Shown here piece by piece: positions 7,443-16,478 of a DNA stretch of 64,000 nucleotides (its first letter is position 1; each line of letters opens with the position of its first letter). The position numbers and the translations under genes are program-made. Origin of the DNA: Croceimicrobium sp965279135 (GTDB lineage: Bacteria; Bacteroidota; Bacteroidia; Flavobacteriales; Schleiferiaceae); assembly GCA_965279135.1 (NCBI GenBank), contig OZ257133.1, forward strand, positions 1,488,001 to 1,552,000, given 5' to 3'. Under the pieces are notes generated by a model. The model saw only the letters and a program-made list of their open reading frames with translations, had not been told where the DNA came from and did not search any database.

Positions 7443-9860
7443 ATGAGTGAATCCAGCGTGCAAAGCAATCCCCAACTTTCTCCGGAAGAAACCTTCAAAG
7501 CTCAAATTCTCAATGATTATCGTTTAGCGGTGGAGAGCCGTGAAGCCAGTTTAATCGGCAGACGAGAGGTGCTTACAGGTAAAGCCAAGTTTGGAATTTT
7601 CGGTGATGGTAAGGAGCTGCCACAAATTGCTTGGGCTAAGGTTTTCAAACCGGGAGACTTTCGTTCGGGATATTACCGAGATCAGACTTTTATGATGGCT
7701 ATCGGTGCCCTGAGCACTCAGGAGTTCTTTGCCAGTCTTTATGCAGATACCAACCACGAGAATGAACCCGCATCTGCCGGAAGGCAAATGAATGGACATT
7801 TTGCTACTCAAAGTTTGGATGAAAATGGTCTATGGAAGGACCTAAGTAATCAGAAGAACAGCTCTGCAGATATTTCCCCAACTGCTGGCCAGATGCCTCG
7901 TTTAGTGGGATTAGCAGAGGCTAGCAAGCATTATAGGAACAATAAGGACTTAAAAAGTTTTAAGCAATTCTCTAATAATGGAGATGAAATTGCCTGGGGA
8001 ACAATAGGAAATGCTTCAACATCCGAAGGCCCTTTCTTTGAAGCGGTAAATGCAGCCGGAGTGTTGCAAATACCAATGGTAATTTCCATTTGGGATGATG
8101 ATTACGGCATTTCCGTGCACAGCAAGTACCAAACTACCAAGGAGAATATATCTGAAATCCTCAAGGGCTTTCAAAGAGAAGGCGATGAACTGGGTTATGA
8201 GATTTTAAGAGTTAAAGCATGGGACTATCCTGCTTTAATTGAAACCTACGAAAAAGCGGAAAAAATTGCTCGTAAAAAGCATGTTCCGGTAATGGTACAT
8301 GTAACGGAGGTTACGCAGCCTCAAGGACACTCTACTTCTGGTTCACATGAGCGATACAAGAATGAGCAAAGATTAAACTGGGAGCGGGAATTCGACTGCA
8401 TTAAAAAGATGGGCGAATGGATCGTAAACATGGGCTTTGCTACTGAAGAGCGTCTTAAAGAAGCTGAAAACGAAGCAAAGAAGGCCGCCCGTGATGCGAA
8501 GAAAGCTGCCTGGAAGAACTATATAGATCCCATAAAGGAGGAAATTGCCGCAGCAAGAAGTTTCATTAACGAAGCAAAAGATGCGAGCAGTAATCCAGAA
8601 GCTATCAAGGCCATTGATCAGGACTTAGCTGCACTCTCCGAACCACTTCGCCGCGATGCCATTGCTGCTCTTCGCAAAACCTTACGCTTTCTTTCTACCG
8701 GAGATGCTGACCTGAAGGGTCGCATTAAAACCTGGTTGGCAGAAGCTCAGGCCAATAATCATGATCGCTATGGATCCTTCTTATACAGCGAGTCTGAGCT
8801 ATCTCCGTTAAAAATCGAAGCGAAAGCTCCGGAATACAATGATGAAAGTAAAAATGTAGATGCCCGTATTATCCTTCGCGACAACTTTGATCGTATACTC
8901 TCAGAACACCCTGAGGTTGTGATATTTGGCGAGGATAGTGGGAAAATTGGCGATGTAAACCAAGGTTTAGAAGGTTTGCAAGAAAAGCATGGTGAAGGAC
9001 GGGTGTATGATACCGGAATTCGCGAAGCTACTATACTGGGTCAGGGAATTGGCATGGCCATGCGAGGGCTTAGACCAATTGCCGAAATCCAATATCTGGA
9101 CTACCTACTCTACGCTCTTCAGGTGATGAGTGATGACCTGGCTACGGTGCAATATCGCAGTAAGGGTCGCCAAAAAGCACCGGTAATTGTTCGTACCCGT
9201 GGACATCGTTTGGAAGGAATTTGGCATTCGGGATCACCGATGGGAGCAATTATCAATGCCGTGCGCGGGGTGCATGTTTTAGTACCTCGTAATATGACTC
9301 AGGCAGCAGGTTTTTACAATACCATTCTTGCTGGAGATGATCCTGCACTAATTGTTGAATGCCTAAATGGCTATCGACTAAAGGAAAGAATGCCTGCTAA
9401 TCTTGGAGATATTCGCACGCCCCTTGGTATTCCTGAAACGATTCGTGAAGGTAAAGACCTTACCATTGTTTCCTATGGTTCCACACTAAGAATTGTGATG
9501 GAAGCCGCGGAGCAATTAGCTGATTTTGGAATTGAAGTAGAGGTTATCGATCCTCAATCACTTCTGCCCTTCGATATCAATCATTCCATAAAAGAGAGCG
9601 TAGCAAAAACCAATCGTCTTCTTGTTGTAGATGAAGATGTTCCTGGCGGTGCCTCGGCTTACATTTTACAGCAAATTGTAGACATTCAAGGAGCATATCA
9701 ACACCTGGACTCGAAACCGCAAGCGCTAAGTGCTAAGGCTCATCGCCCAGCTTATGGCAGTGATGGGGACTATTTTAGCAAGCCAAGTGCGGAAGATGTA
9801 TTTGAAGCGGTTTATGCTATAATGAATGAGTTTAATCCTGAGCAATACCCGGAATTCTGA
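7443..9860 (+). CDS. 2-oxoacid dehydrogenase E1 component, fused alpha and beta subunits
   Basis: An 805-residue thiamine-diphosphate enzyme. Residues ~30-350 are the E1 alpha half: LIGRREVLTGKAKFGIFGDG, then GNASTSEGPFFEAVNAAGV and WDDDYGISV at about 187-222, which bind TPP and metal. After a Lys/Ala-rich linker (about 340-400) comes the E1 beta half from ~475: ILSEHPEVVIFGEDSG, DTGIREATILGQGIGMAMRG, and a C-terminal transketolase domain with IDPQSLLPFD. Such fusions in Bacteroidota supply E1 of branched-chain or related 2-oxoacid dehydrogenase complexes; the exact substrate is not decidable here. The E3 gene lpdA lies 35 kb away at 44563-45951. The start is set by the promoter position. Confidence 0.9.
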   Translation: MSESSVQSNPQLSPEETFKAQILNDYRLAVESREASLIGRREVLTGKAKFGIFGDGKELPQIAWAKVFKPGDFRSGYYRDQTFMMAIGALSTQEFFASLYADTNHENEPASAGRQMNGHFATQSLDENGLWKDLSNQKNSSADISPTAGQMPRLVGLAEASKHYRNNKDLKSFKQFSNNGDEIAWGTIGNASTSEGPFFEAVNAAGVLQIPMVISIWDDDYGISVHSKYQTTKENISEILKGFQREGDELGYEILRVKAWDYPALIETYEKAEKIARKKHVPVMVHVTEVTQPQGHSTSGSHERYKNEQRLNWEREFDCIKKMGEWIVNMGFATEERLKEAENEAKKAARDAKKAAWKNYIDPIKEEIAAARSFINEAKDASSNPEAIKAIDQDLAALSEPLRRDAIAALRKTLRFLSTGDADLKGRIKTWLAEAQANNHDRYGSFLYSESELSPLKIEAKAPEYNDESKNVDARIILRDNFDRILSEHPEVVIFGEDSGKIGDVNQGLEGLQEKHGEGRVYDTGIREATILGQGIGMAMRGLRPIAEIQYLDYLLYALQVMSDDLATVQYRSKGRQKAPVIVRTRGHRLEGIWHSGSPMGAIINAVRGVHVLVPRNMTQAAGFYNTILAGDDPALIVECLNGYRLKERMPANLGDIRTPLGIPETIREGKDLTIVSYGSTLRIVMEAAEQLADFGIEVEVIDPQSLLPFDINHSIKESVAKTNRLLVVDEDVPGGASAYILQQIVDIQGAYQHLDSKPQALSAKAHRPAYGSDGDYFSKPSAEDVFEAVYAIMNEFNPEQYPEF

Positions 9861-11062
9861 GTCCTCGACTACACAAAAACTTAGTTGCCGCAGTAATTGA
9901 GGCGCTGGAAACATCCTTTGGTAAAGGCTATTATGCCGACAAGGTTATTGAGCGAATCTTAAAGCGAAATCCCAAATGGGGAGCGCGTGATCGCGGCTTC
10001 ATTGCCGAAAGCACTTACGAAATAGTACGTTGGTGGCGATTACTGTGGGAGCTCTATGGCAAAGAGAGCAGCTTAAAGCGGAAGGAGCTTTATCGACTAT
10101 TTGGAATTTGGTGGCAATGGCAAGGTCATGATTTACCCGACTGGCCTCAGTTTGATGCGGTTCGTGGAATCGATGTTGCCTCTCGCTATAGCGATCTTAA
10201 TGACCAAACCGCTATTAAAGAAAGTTGGCCTGATTGGCTAGCGGATTTAGCAGAAAAGGAATTAGGAGATTCCTGGAAAAGCATAGCCAAAGCTTCCAAT
10301 ATTCCTGCAGAAGTATTTTTGAGAACCAATACCCTTAAAACAAACCGAGAAAGCCTGATTCGTCAATTAGCAGAAGAAGATTGCGCTGCCAAAGCAATGA
10401 AGCAGAATGCAGTTGGGATCGTATTAGAAAAGCGGAAAAACACTTTTCGACTACCAAGCTTTAAATCCGGATTTTTTGAGGTTCAGGATGGAGGATCGCA
10501 AATGATTGCCCCCTATCTAGAGGTAGAAGCGGGCATGCGTATAATTGATGCTTGTGCCGGTGCCGGTGGAAAAGCGCTTCATTTGGCAGCTTTGACCGAA
10601 AACAAAGGTCAAATAATTGCCATGGATGTCGAGGCCTGGAAACTCAAAGAGCTTCAGAAAAGGGCTCGGAGAAACGGGGTTCATAATATCGAAACGAGGC
10701 CCATTGAAAACGCAAAAACTATTAAGCGTCTGCATAATTCTGCCGATCGACTCCTTCTAGATGTTCCTTGCTCTGGGACCGGTGTAATTAAACGCAATCC
10801 TGATACCAAGTGGAAACTTCGTCCGGAGCACTTGGATCGAGTGCGAAAGATTCAATCCGACATTCTGGAAGATTATTCCAAAATGCTGAAAAGTGGTGGT
10901 AAAATGGTTTATGCGACCTGCAGCATTCTGCGATCTGAAAATGAGGATCAAGTTGATCATTTTCTGAGTACGCATCCAGAGTTTAGTCTACTTAAGCAAG
11001 AGCGAATTAATCCCTCGGAATGGAGCGATGGTTTTTTCATGGCCCTGCTTGAAAAGAGCTAG
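9857..11062 (+). CDS. RsmB/NOP-family rRNA (cytosine-C5) methyltransferase with a CTG start
   Basis: About 401 residues. The frame opens after a TGA at 9839-9841, and the protein-like sequence begins LSPRLHKNLVAAVIEAL, the usual N-terminus of Bacteroidota RsmB-like enzymes. The N-terminal NusB-like half is followed by the Rossmann methyltransferase: SAM loop DACAGAGGKALHLAA near residue 230, VPCSGTG near 303, and ATCSILRSENEDQ near 353, the two catalytic-cysteine motifs. It methylates a 16S rRNA cytosine. No ATG, GTG or TTG is in frame until a TTG at 10319, which would delete the N-terminal half. The CTG at 9857 overlaps the upstream stop as CTGA, the classic ATGA coupling with one base changed. 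ATT at 9854 is an alternative. Confidence 0.8.
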   Translation: MSPRLHKNLVAAVIEALETSFGKGYYADKVIERILKRNPKWGARDRGFIAESTYEIVRWWRLLWELYGKESSLKRKELYRLFGIWWQWQGHDLPDWPQFDAVRGIDVASRYSDLNDQTAIKESWPDWLADLAEKELGDSWKSIAKASNIPAEVFLRTNTLKTNRESLIRQLAEEDCAAKAMKQNAVGIVLEKRKNTFRLPSFKSGFFEVQDGGSQMIAPYLEVEAGMRIIDACAGAGGKALHLAALTENKGQIIAMDVEAWKLKELQKRARRNGVHNIETRPIENAKTIKRLHNSADRLLLDVPCSGTGVIKRNPDTKWKLRPEHLDRVRKIQSDILEDYSKMLKSGGKMVYATCSILRSENEDQVDHFLSTHPEFSLLKQERINPSEWSDGFFMALLEKS

Positions 11063-11374
11063 TTAATAGCGGAAAACTTCTGGGTATTAATCAGCCGTTC
11101 ACCGCTGGAATAACTTGTAAGACATAGGTTTCTCCTTGGGATTGAAAAAGCATTAAACTTCCTGCTTAGCATTAACCCCAATTGTATGAGTAGGCCATTA
11201 ATGCACCAAGTGGATTCTTTTAATATTTATAAAAATCCAATCCTGTCTAGATTCCGGATTAAAAACTCGGTGTTATCTCTACCTTCAAATTTGTGTAGAA
11301 ATTTAGAAGAAGCTCAAAAACCATTGTAAATTGCGCAGGTATAAGGAGATCAGGCCCTCAAATTATTAAATACC
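11063..11374. other. Intergenic stretch between the rRNA methyltransferase and murQ
   Basis: There is no open frame of note on either strand and no strong hairpin. The last 60 bases hold a weak promoter-like pair (TTTAG then TAAATTGC about 20 bases later, just upstream of GGTATAAGGAG) that may serve murQ, but the match is poor. Confidence 0.4.
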
Positions 11375-12184
11375 TTGAGTCTAAAGACCACAGAATTAGA
11401 TAGCCGCCACGAAAACATCGATAAAATGTCGACTCGTGATATGCTTGAAGGTATGAATCAAGAGGATAAATCAGTTCCTATCGCAATCTCCAGAGTCATT
11501 CCAGGAATTGAAAAAGCCGTAGACCAAATTGCGGAAAAAATGATGCTTGGCGGTCGACTTTTCTACCTAGGTGCTGGCACTAGTGGCCGACTAGGAGTGG
11601 TGGATGCTTCTGAATTGCCTCCAACCTTTGGAGCCGACCCAAACTGGGTTATAGGACTTATTGCTGGCGGAGATTCTGCAATCCGCACGGCAGTCGAATT
11701 TGCTGAAGACGATTATTCCGGTGCTTTTAAAGATCTCGAAAACTATCAACCAAGCCCCAAAGATGTTATACTTGGCATTGCGGCTAGCGGCACCACACCC
11801 TACGTTGTAGGCGGACTTGAAGAAGCAAGAAGTCGTGGAATAAGTACCGTTTGTATTGTTTGTAATGAAAATACACCACTAGCAGATCATGCGGATTTCC
11901 CTATCGAGGTGGTGGTAGGTCCAGAGTTTATCACTGGTTCTACCCGTATGAAGGCTGGAACAGCACAGAAACTAATCCTGAACATGATCTCTACCTCGGT
12001 AATGGTGAAACTAGGTAGAGTGAAAGGAAACAAGATGGTTGATATGCAGCTCAATAACAATAAGCTGGTGGATCGTGGTACTAGAATGGTGATGGAGGAG
12101 ACGGGCTTATCTGCAGAAGCGGCCGAAGCTTTATTGAAAGAGCATGGTAGTGTCCGGGCTGCTGTGGATCGGTTTCAGGGGTAG
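11375..12184 (+). CDS. murQ: N-acetylmuramic acid 6-phosphate etherase
   Basis: A 269-residue SIS-fold enzyme with YLGAGTSGRLGVVDASELPP (about residues 64-83), GIAASGTTPYVVGGLEEA (about 131-148) and GSTRMKAGTAQKLILNM (about 190-206), the sugar-phosphate-binding loops of MurQ. It cleaves the lactyl ether of MurNAc-6-phosphate to GlcNAc-6-phosphate in peptidoglycan recycling, in the cytoplasm. Length and N-terminus (SLKTTELDSRHENIDKM) fit the family with a TTG start at 11375. The first in-frame ATG at 11423 would remove conserved residues. No MurNAc kinase or transporter is adjacent. Confidence 0.93.
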   Translation: MSLKTTELDSRHENIDKMSTRDMLEGMNQEDKSVPIAISRVIPGIEKAVDQIAEKMMLGGRLFYLGAGTSGRLGVVDASELPPTFGADPNWVIGLIAGGDSAIRTAVEFAEDDYSGAFKDLENYQPSPKDVILGIAASGTTPYVVGGLEEARSRGISTVCIVCNENTPLADHADFPIEVVVGPEFITGSTRMKAGTAQKLILNMISTSVMVKLGRVKGNKMVDMQLNNNKLVDRGTRMVMEETGLSAEAAEALLKEHGSVRAAVDRFQG

Positions 12185-12194
12185 TAGCTTATTA

Positions 12195-12520
12195 CTTCAA
12201 CGCCTTTACTTCAACGCAAAGACGCAGAGAGCGCAGAGGTGCGCAAAGGGGATTTCGTTTTGGGCTAGCCAATTCCTATAAAGAAAATAAGATTCTCCGT
12301 GTTGCTTTGTGTCCTTCGCTTCTTTGCGTTGATGAAAACAACAACACTCCGCGTTACTTTGCTTCCTCCGAATCTTTGCGTTGAAGAAAAAAACACTCCG
12401 AGTTACTTTGCGTCCTCCGCCCCTTTGCGTTGAAGAAACCAACAACACTCCGCGTCACTTTGCGCCCTTTGCTTCTTTGCGTTGAAGAAATACTCCCTTT
12501 GCTTCTTTACATTAAAGAAA
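12195..12520. repeat. Degenerate ~50 bp tandem repeat with an inverted copy (CTTTGCGTTGAAG family)
   Basis: Four copies and a shorter fifth begin with CTCCG/CTCCC at 12295, 12347, 12396, 12448 and 12493 (spacing 52, 49, 52, 45). Each contains CTTTGCGTTGAAGAAA or a variant, preceded by ACTTTGC and CCTCCG-like blocks. An inverted copy lies at 12211-12250, so the tract can fold with any of the direct copies. A minus-strand frame crosses it, but its translation only reflects the repeats. It fills the gap between convergent murQ and the M28 peptidase gene. Confidence 0.85.
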
Positions 12521-12524
12521 GAAC

Positions 12525-14321
12525 CTAATTGACCAGGAGCCTCTCAACCTCCGACCTTCTCCCCTCCTGTTCCAAGAAATAGAAATACATTCCAGCCTTA
12601 ACCTCATGGCGATAGTCTACGCTAATTGCCCCTAATTCCAATTGCAAGTTTTCAGAATAGACCTCCTTCCCTTGAAAATCCAATACCCTCAATGTAGCAG
12701 GTCCTTTCCAGATATTATCCCTTAACCAAAAGACCAACTCCGTCCTTCCCTGACTAGGATTTGGTCTTGGAGGCATAACTTCCAGGCTCTTTCTTTCAAA
12801 CCGTGGTGCTTCTTGCAAAGAAACCTGCATGCAATTGTAACTATAGGGAAGGTTATCGCTTGTACCTGCTGGAACAGAAATCTGTGCTGTGGCCCGTTCA
12901 TCCTGACCAAAAGGACTCATCAAGCCATTACTATCTAATGCCGCCACTCCAACTAAATACAATTGGTTCGCCTGAATTCCGGGGATGCTAAAATTCCTAC
13001 CCTGAAAGCGATACAGCGAATCATACTCTCCACCTAAAGAACCCTTAACCCCCACACGGTATTCAAAAGCGAGATTTGGATCGGTAATCTCCACTCTTAA
13101 ACCCGTGGCTTCATTGTGCAAAATGAACTCTGGATTAGAGGGAGCTGCTGCTATCATTGCCGCCGAACTGCCATTAATAATCGCATTACGACCGAGATAA
13201 TTGAAATCAACAAAGAAACTGTCGATGGTGCCATTATTATCAAGGTCCACTCCGATTTTATCTAAACCCGTATGCTGGTGATCCTGATAATTAGGGGTCC
13301 CCATAGGATTACCATTGCCATGTTCATGAGCGGAAGTGAATCTGACATTCAGAAAGTCATTCTCTCGAAAGGCAATATGATCGCCCCCTCTTCCAGAACG
13401 ATCCTCCTGGTTCACCAATTCAATGGTAGGCTTTACAATCATGTTTGGACGGACCTTTTCATCGAAGTTTATCTTTATGCTACGTGCGTAACCCTGAAAG
13501 GGATTGCGGTCTGACAAAGGGTTTCCGTACATTCGAACCCTCATAGAGTCAATATCACCAGCCGGTGAACATCCGGGTGGAGAAGCCGTCTGACCACATA
13601 TGGTCCCTCCCACAATATCATTATTTAGTACTGCTTTTACCTCAATACCATTATTGGCGCAATAATCTGAAAAGGCCCTTGCGCCTAGTAAACCTTGTTC
13701 CTCACCATTGGTAAGCATGAAGACCAAGGTATGATCGAAAGTATAGCGACTCAGTATTCTAGCGAGTTCCATTACCAGGACTGTTCCTGATCCATTGTCA
13801 TCTGCACCCGGAGCAAGGCAGTTGGAATCGCATCTACCTTCGCAGCGTGAATCCATATGGGCCATTAGTAAGATTACTGATGCATCAGTAGTATCTGCGC
13901 CGGGAAGAATGCCCAAAACGTTTTTGGTTCCAAATAGATCTCCGCAGGTATTATTGCGCACATCGAAAGTGAAATAACCCGCTTTAAATCGGTTCTCATT
14001 CTGTCTACCATAAGATTCAAACTGGGAATGAATCCAACGGCGTGCGGCCCCGATCCCGATATTCTGACTCATCGTATCTGACCAGGTATGGCGGGTACCG
14101 TAGGAACTCAAAATCTGCAGATTGAGAAATAGGGTGTCTGTAGAAACTAGGTTTAGAAGCTCACATGATATCTGATCAGTCGCATCTATCGCCTGAGTAG
14201 ACGCATACTGAGAAGGATCATAATTCCCTTGTAAAATGTCTTTTATCTCTGCACTGGATAGACTTTGGCCTAAAAGTCCAAAACTTGTAAAAAGTAAGAA
14301 TGCCGCATAAATCTTCCTCAT
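12525..14321 (-). CDS. Secreted M28-family metallopeptidase with C-terminal sorting domain
   Basis: A 598-residue exported peptidase. The signal peptide is MRKIYAAFLLFTSFGLLGQ. The M28 catalytic domain has zinc ligands in AHMDSRCEG (about residue 153), ADDNGSGTVLVMELARIL (about 172) and the catalytic Glu pair in NGEEQGLLGARAF (about 203). A fibronectin-like beta region follows. The last ~75 residues look like a T9SS type A sorting domain: MPPRPNPSQGRTELVF, then LRVLDFQGKEVY and AGMYFYFL. A Cys cluster next to the first zinc ligand (CEGRCDSNC) is unusual and could form disulfides. It probably acts as a surface or extracellular aminopeptidase. The start is the ATG at 14321, because the longer frame to 14372 puts 17 polar residues before the signal. 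Confidence 0.88.
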   Translation of the reverse strand: MRKIYAAFLLFTSFGLLGQSLSSAEIKDILQGNYDPSQYASTQAIDATDQISCELLNLVSTDTLFLNLQILSSYGTRHTWSDTMSQNIGIGAARRWIHSQFESYGRQNENRFKAGYFTFDVRNNTCGDLFGTKNVLGILPGADTTDASVILLMAHMDSRCEGRCDSNCLAPGADDNGSGTVLVMELARILSRYTFDHTLVFMLTNGEEQGLLGARAFSDYCANNGIEVKAVLNNDIVGGTICGQTASPPGCSPAGDIDSMRVRMYGNPLSDRNPFQGYARSIKINFDEKVRPNMIVKPTIELVNQEDRSGRGGDHIAFRENDFLNVRFTSAHEHGNGNPMGTPNYQDHQHTGLDKIGVDLDNNGTIDSFFVDFNYLGRNAIINGSSAAMIAAAPSNPEFILHNEATGLRVEITDPNLAFEYRVGVKGSLGGEYDSLYRFQGRNFSIPGIQANQLYLVGVAALDSNGLMSPFGQDERATAQISVPAGTSDNLPYSYNCMQVSLQEAPRFERKSLEVMPPRPNPSQGRTELVFWLRDNIWKGPATLRVLDFQGKEVYSENLQLELGAISVDYRHEVKAGMYFYFLEQEGRRSEVERLLVN

Positions 14322-14452
14322 AGAATGGTGTTTGGTTAAAGATAAGGCATTCAGGCCTTTTGAAAATCTCACCGTACTAAGCTAGCCCCATTTTATAGAG
14401 CCATTCGATATACATCAAGGTAAAACTGGAATAAGAACTTAGCTGCTGATGC

Positions 14453-15706
14453 TTATTCGTCTTCTCGAATGCGTAGTCTTACAACTTCAATCTTGCTATT
14501 ACTAACCTCCTCCATACTGAGGTGAAAACCAGGAATACGTAACTCTTCACCTTTTTCAGGTATAGATTCCAGATGATTGATTATTAATCCGCCCAAAGAA
14601 TTATATGCCTCTTCCTCGGGAAGGTTTAAATCGTACTTTTCATTGAGGTAATCAATCTCCTGACGGGCCGAGAATAGATACTCACCCTTGCCAATCTTTT
14701 GCTCCAATAGCTCCTCGAAATCATGCTCGTCGGCAATCTCACCAAAAATCTCTTCCACTACATCCTCCAGGGTTACCAGTCCGGAGGTACCACCAAACTC
14801 ATCTAAAACCACGGCAATACTGCGGCGCTCACGCATGAGCAAGTTTAGGGTTTCATGAGCGGGCATACTTTCTGGAAGGAAGCTAACTGGTCTTAAAATG
14901 GAGCGAATATTTTCAGGTTTCTTGAATAACTCAAAGGAGTGAACATAGCCAATAATATTGTCCACCGACTCCTTGAATATCAATATTTTAGAAAGTCGAC
15001 TTTCGATAAACTCCCGACTTAAAGTGCTGATGTCTTCCTCCACATCCATAGCGACAATTTCCGTTCTAGGAACCATGAATTCACGGGCCTTGCGTTCGCT
15101 AAAATCAAGTGCATTTCGAAAAATCTGAATCTCGTGATCTACTTCATCCTGATCATCACTAGCTTCAGTTCTTTCGCTGATATAGTTCTCTAAATCGACT
15201 TTATTAAATGCCTTCTGACCTTCCTCCTCTTCCGTTCCTAAAATGTACTTCATCACGAAGTTACTTATGCCGATCATGATCCAAACCACGATATAGAAAA
15301 GGAAGTAGAAGAAGCCACTGGGGATCGCGAAGAACTCCAATAGGCGATTTGCATTGGAACTAAAAATCGCTTTAGGAAGAAACTCTGCGAAAATGAGAAT
15401 CACAATCGTACTGAGGATGGTTTGCACCAGGATCAATACATATTGGTTCTCTATTGGTAAATAAGGATTGAGCACCTGAGGCATAAACAATCCGTAAATA
15501 ACCAGAGCAATGTTGTTACCTACCAACATGGCCGCTATAAAGCGGGAAGGATGGTCTACCAGAAACCCAATAAGGCGATAAACGAAACTGCCTTTTTGCT
15601 GCTCTAGCTCAATGTGAAAACGGTTAGATGAGATAAAGGCTATCTCAATTCCCGAAAAATAGGCAGAAGCAAGAATGCTGCAAACTATGATTACGGCTAA
15701 CTCCAC
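14453..15706 (-). CDS. CNNM/CBS-domain membrane transporter (hemolysin C/CorC family)
   Basis: A 417-residue protein with an N-terminal CNNM membrane domain of three to four helices (SGIEIAFISSN near residues 19-29, LPKAIFSSNANR near 109-120). It is followed by a CBS pair beginning with ARDFMVP-type REFMVPRTEIVAMD (about 208-221), EFGGTSGLVTLEDVVEEIFGEI (about 302-323), and a C-terminal CorC_HlyC domain (about 330-410). Relatives move or sense Mg2+ or Co2+. GldE is a gliding-associated paralogue in Bacteroidota, but nothing here favours that name. The GTG start at 15706 directly abuts the TAG stop of the small upstream gene. Confidence 0.85.
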   Translation of the reverse strand: MELAVIIVCSILASAYFSGIEIAFISSNRFHIELEQQKGSFVYRLIGFLVDHPSRFIAAMLVGNNIALVIYGLFMPQVLNPYLPIENQYVLILVQTILSTIVILIFAEFLPKAIFSSNANRLLEFFAIPSGFFYFLFYIVVWIMIGISNFVMKYILGTEEEEGQKAFNKVDLENYISERTEASDDQDEVDHEIQIFRNALDFSERKAREFMVPRTEIVAMDVEEDISTLSREFIESRLSKILIFKESVDNIIGYVHSFELFKKPENIRSILRPVSFLPESMPAHETLNLLMRERRSIAVVLDEFGGTSGLVTLEDVVEEIFGEIADEHDFEELLEQKIGKGEYLFSARQEIDYLNEKYDLNLPEEEAYNSLGGLIINHLESIPEKGEELRIPGFHLSMEEVSNSKIEVVRLRIREDE

Positions 15707-15922
15707 CTACTGTTTATTAGCCTCCTTCTCCTTTTGAATTTGCTCATAGCGCCTGCGGGTAAAGCGACGAAAGAAGAACATGAAGATAGAAACCACTAAT
15801 CCTCCCGCGAAGATATAGCGCATGTTACCCTCTACATTCCAGTACATAATTAGCTGGTAGGCACATAAGAATCCCATACCTACCCATACGTACTCTACAA
15901 ATTTTAATAGTCTAAGAAGCAT
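15707..15922 (-). CDS. Small two-helix membrane protein between lptC and the CNNM gene
   Basis: A 71-residue protein starting MLLRLLKFVEYVWVGMGF with two membrane helices (about residues 8-24 and 34-51) and a strongly basic tail RRFTRRRYEQIQKEKE. The position between lptC and a CNNM transporter is shared with other Bacteroidota in my experience, and the family has no known role. The ATG at 15922 overlaps the end of lptC by 11 bases. A longer frame from a GTG at 15952 is possible but would overlap lptC by 41 bases. Confidence 0.7.
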   Translation of the reverse strand: MLLRLLKFVEYVWVGMGFLCAYQLIMYWNVEGNMRYIFAGGLVVSIFMFFFRRFTRRRYEQIQKEKEANKQ

Positions 15923-16478
15923 CGTCTTCAATATTAATGATTCCCGAAACACTATTGATCTCGTATTCGGAAAAATTCTGATCTGCCTGAAAGCCCTCGC
16001 CCATAATGATCTGGGTGGGGGTAGTTAATTTCACAAATTCATCGCTGTAGATGATTTCCTTTCGCGCGTTCCAAAATAGCTTTTCAGTGTTCAGTTGTTC
16101 GCCTTTCTCATTTACCACAACAACATCTCCTCTTGCTTCCCAAAGGTCCTTATCAATCAGTTGGAGCGCATAATCTGCACGAAGAGTACTATTCTCTCTT
16201 CCAGTGGCATCCAGGAAGCGAACAAAAATCCCTTCACGAAATTCCCTCTGAGGTATATCCAACTGAGGGTAACTCTCCGCCAAAGGAGCGGTCAACTCCA
16301 TCCTATTGATCGTACTATCAGAATACTGCAGTACAAAGTCCTTCTGCACTTCCATCGGAATACGCTCATCACGAGCTAGCTTTTGGACTTCCTTTACCTT
16401 ATTCTCACAGGCGGAAAACAAAAAAAGCACCGCCACAAAAGTGGCGATGCCTTGAAATCTATTTGGAATTCTCCTCAT
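15912..16478 (-). CDS. lptC: LPS export ABC transporter periplasmic protein LptC
   Basis: A 188-residue lipoprotein-like protein with N-terminal hydrophobic stretch ATFVAVLFLFSAC, where the Cys is a lipobox end. It is followed by an LptC/OstA-type beta-jellyroll (FVLQYSDSTINRMELTAPLAE, LRADYALQLIDKDLWEARGDVVV, AEKLFW-like TEKLFWN). LptC links inner-membrane LptFG to LptA in the lipopolysaccharide bridge. Its stop overlaps the next gene and its start overlaps the TPR gene upstream by one base, so it is in a tight operon. Confidence 0.8.
   Translation of the reverse strand: MRRIPNRFQGIATFVAVLFLFSACENKVKEVQKLARDERIPMEVQKDFVLQYSDSTINRMELTAPLAESYPQLDIPQREFREGIFVRFLDATGRENSTLRADYALQLIDKDLWEARGDVVVVNEKGEQLNTEKLFWNARKEIIYSDEFVKLTTPTQIIMGEGFQADQNFSEYEINSVSGIINIEDDAS

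Noticed and set aside
12206..12448. An 80-residue minus-strand frame
   Set aside because: It is generated by the ~50 bp tandem repeats, and its residues repeat with them.
12195..12520. A possible CRISPR array
   Set aside because: Units are contiguous with degenerate sequence and no unique spacers, and no cas genes are near. The heptamer array at 49126 was rejected for the same reasons.
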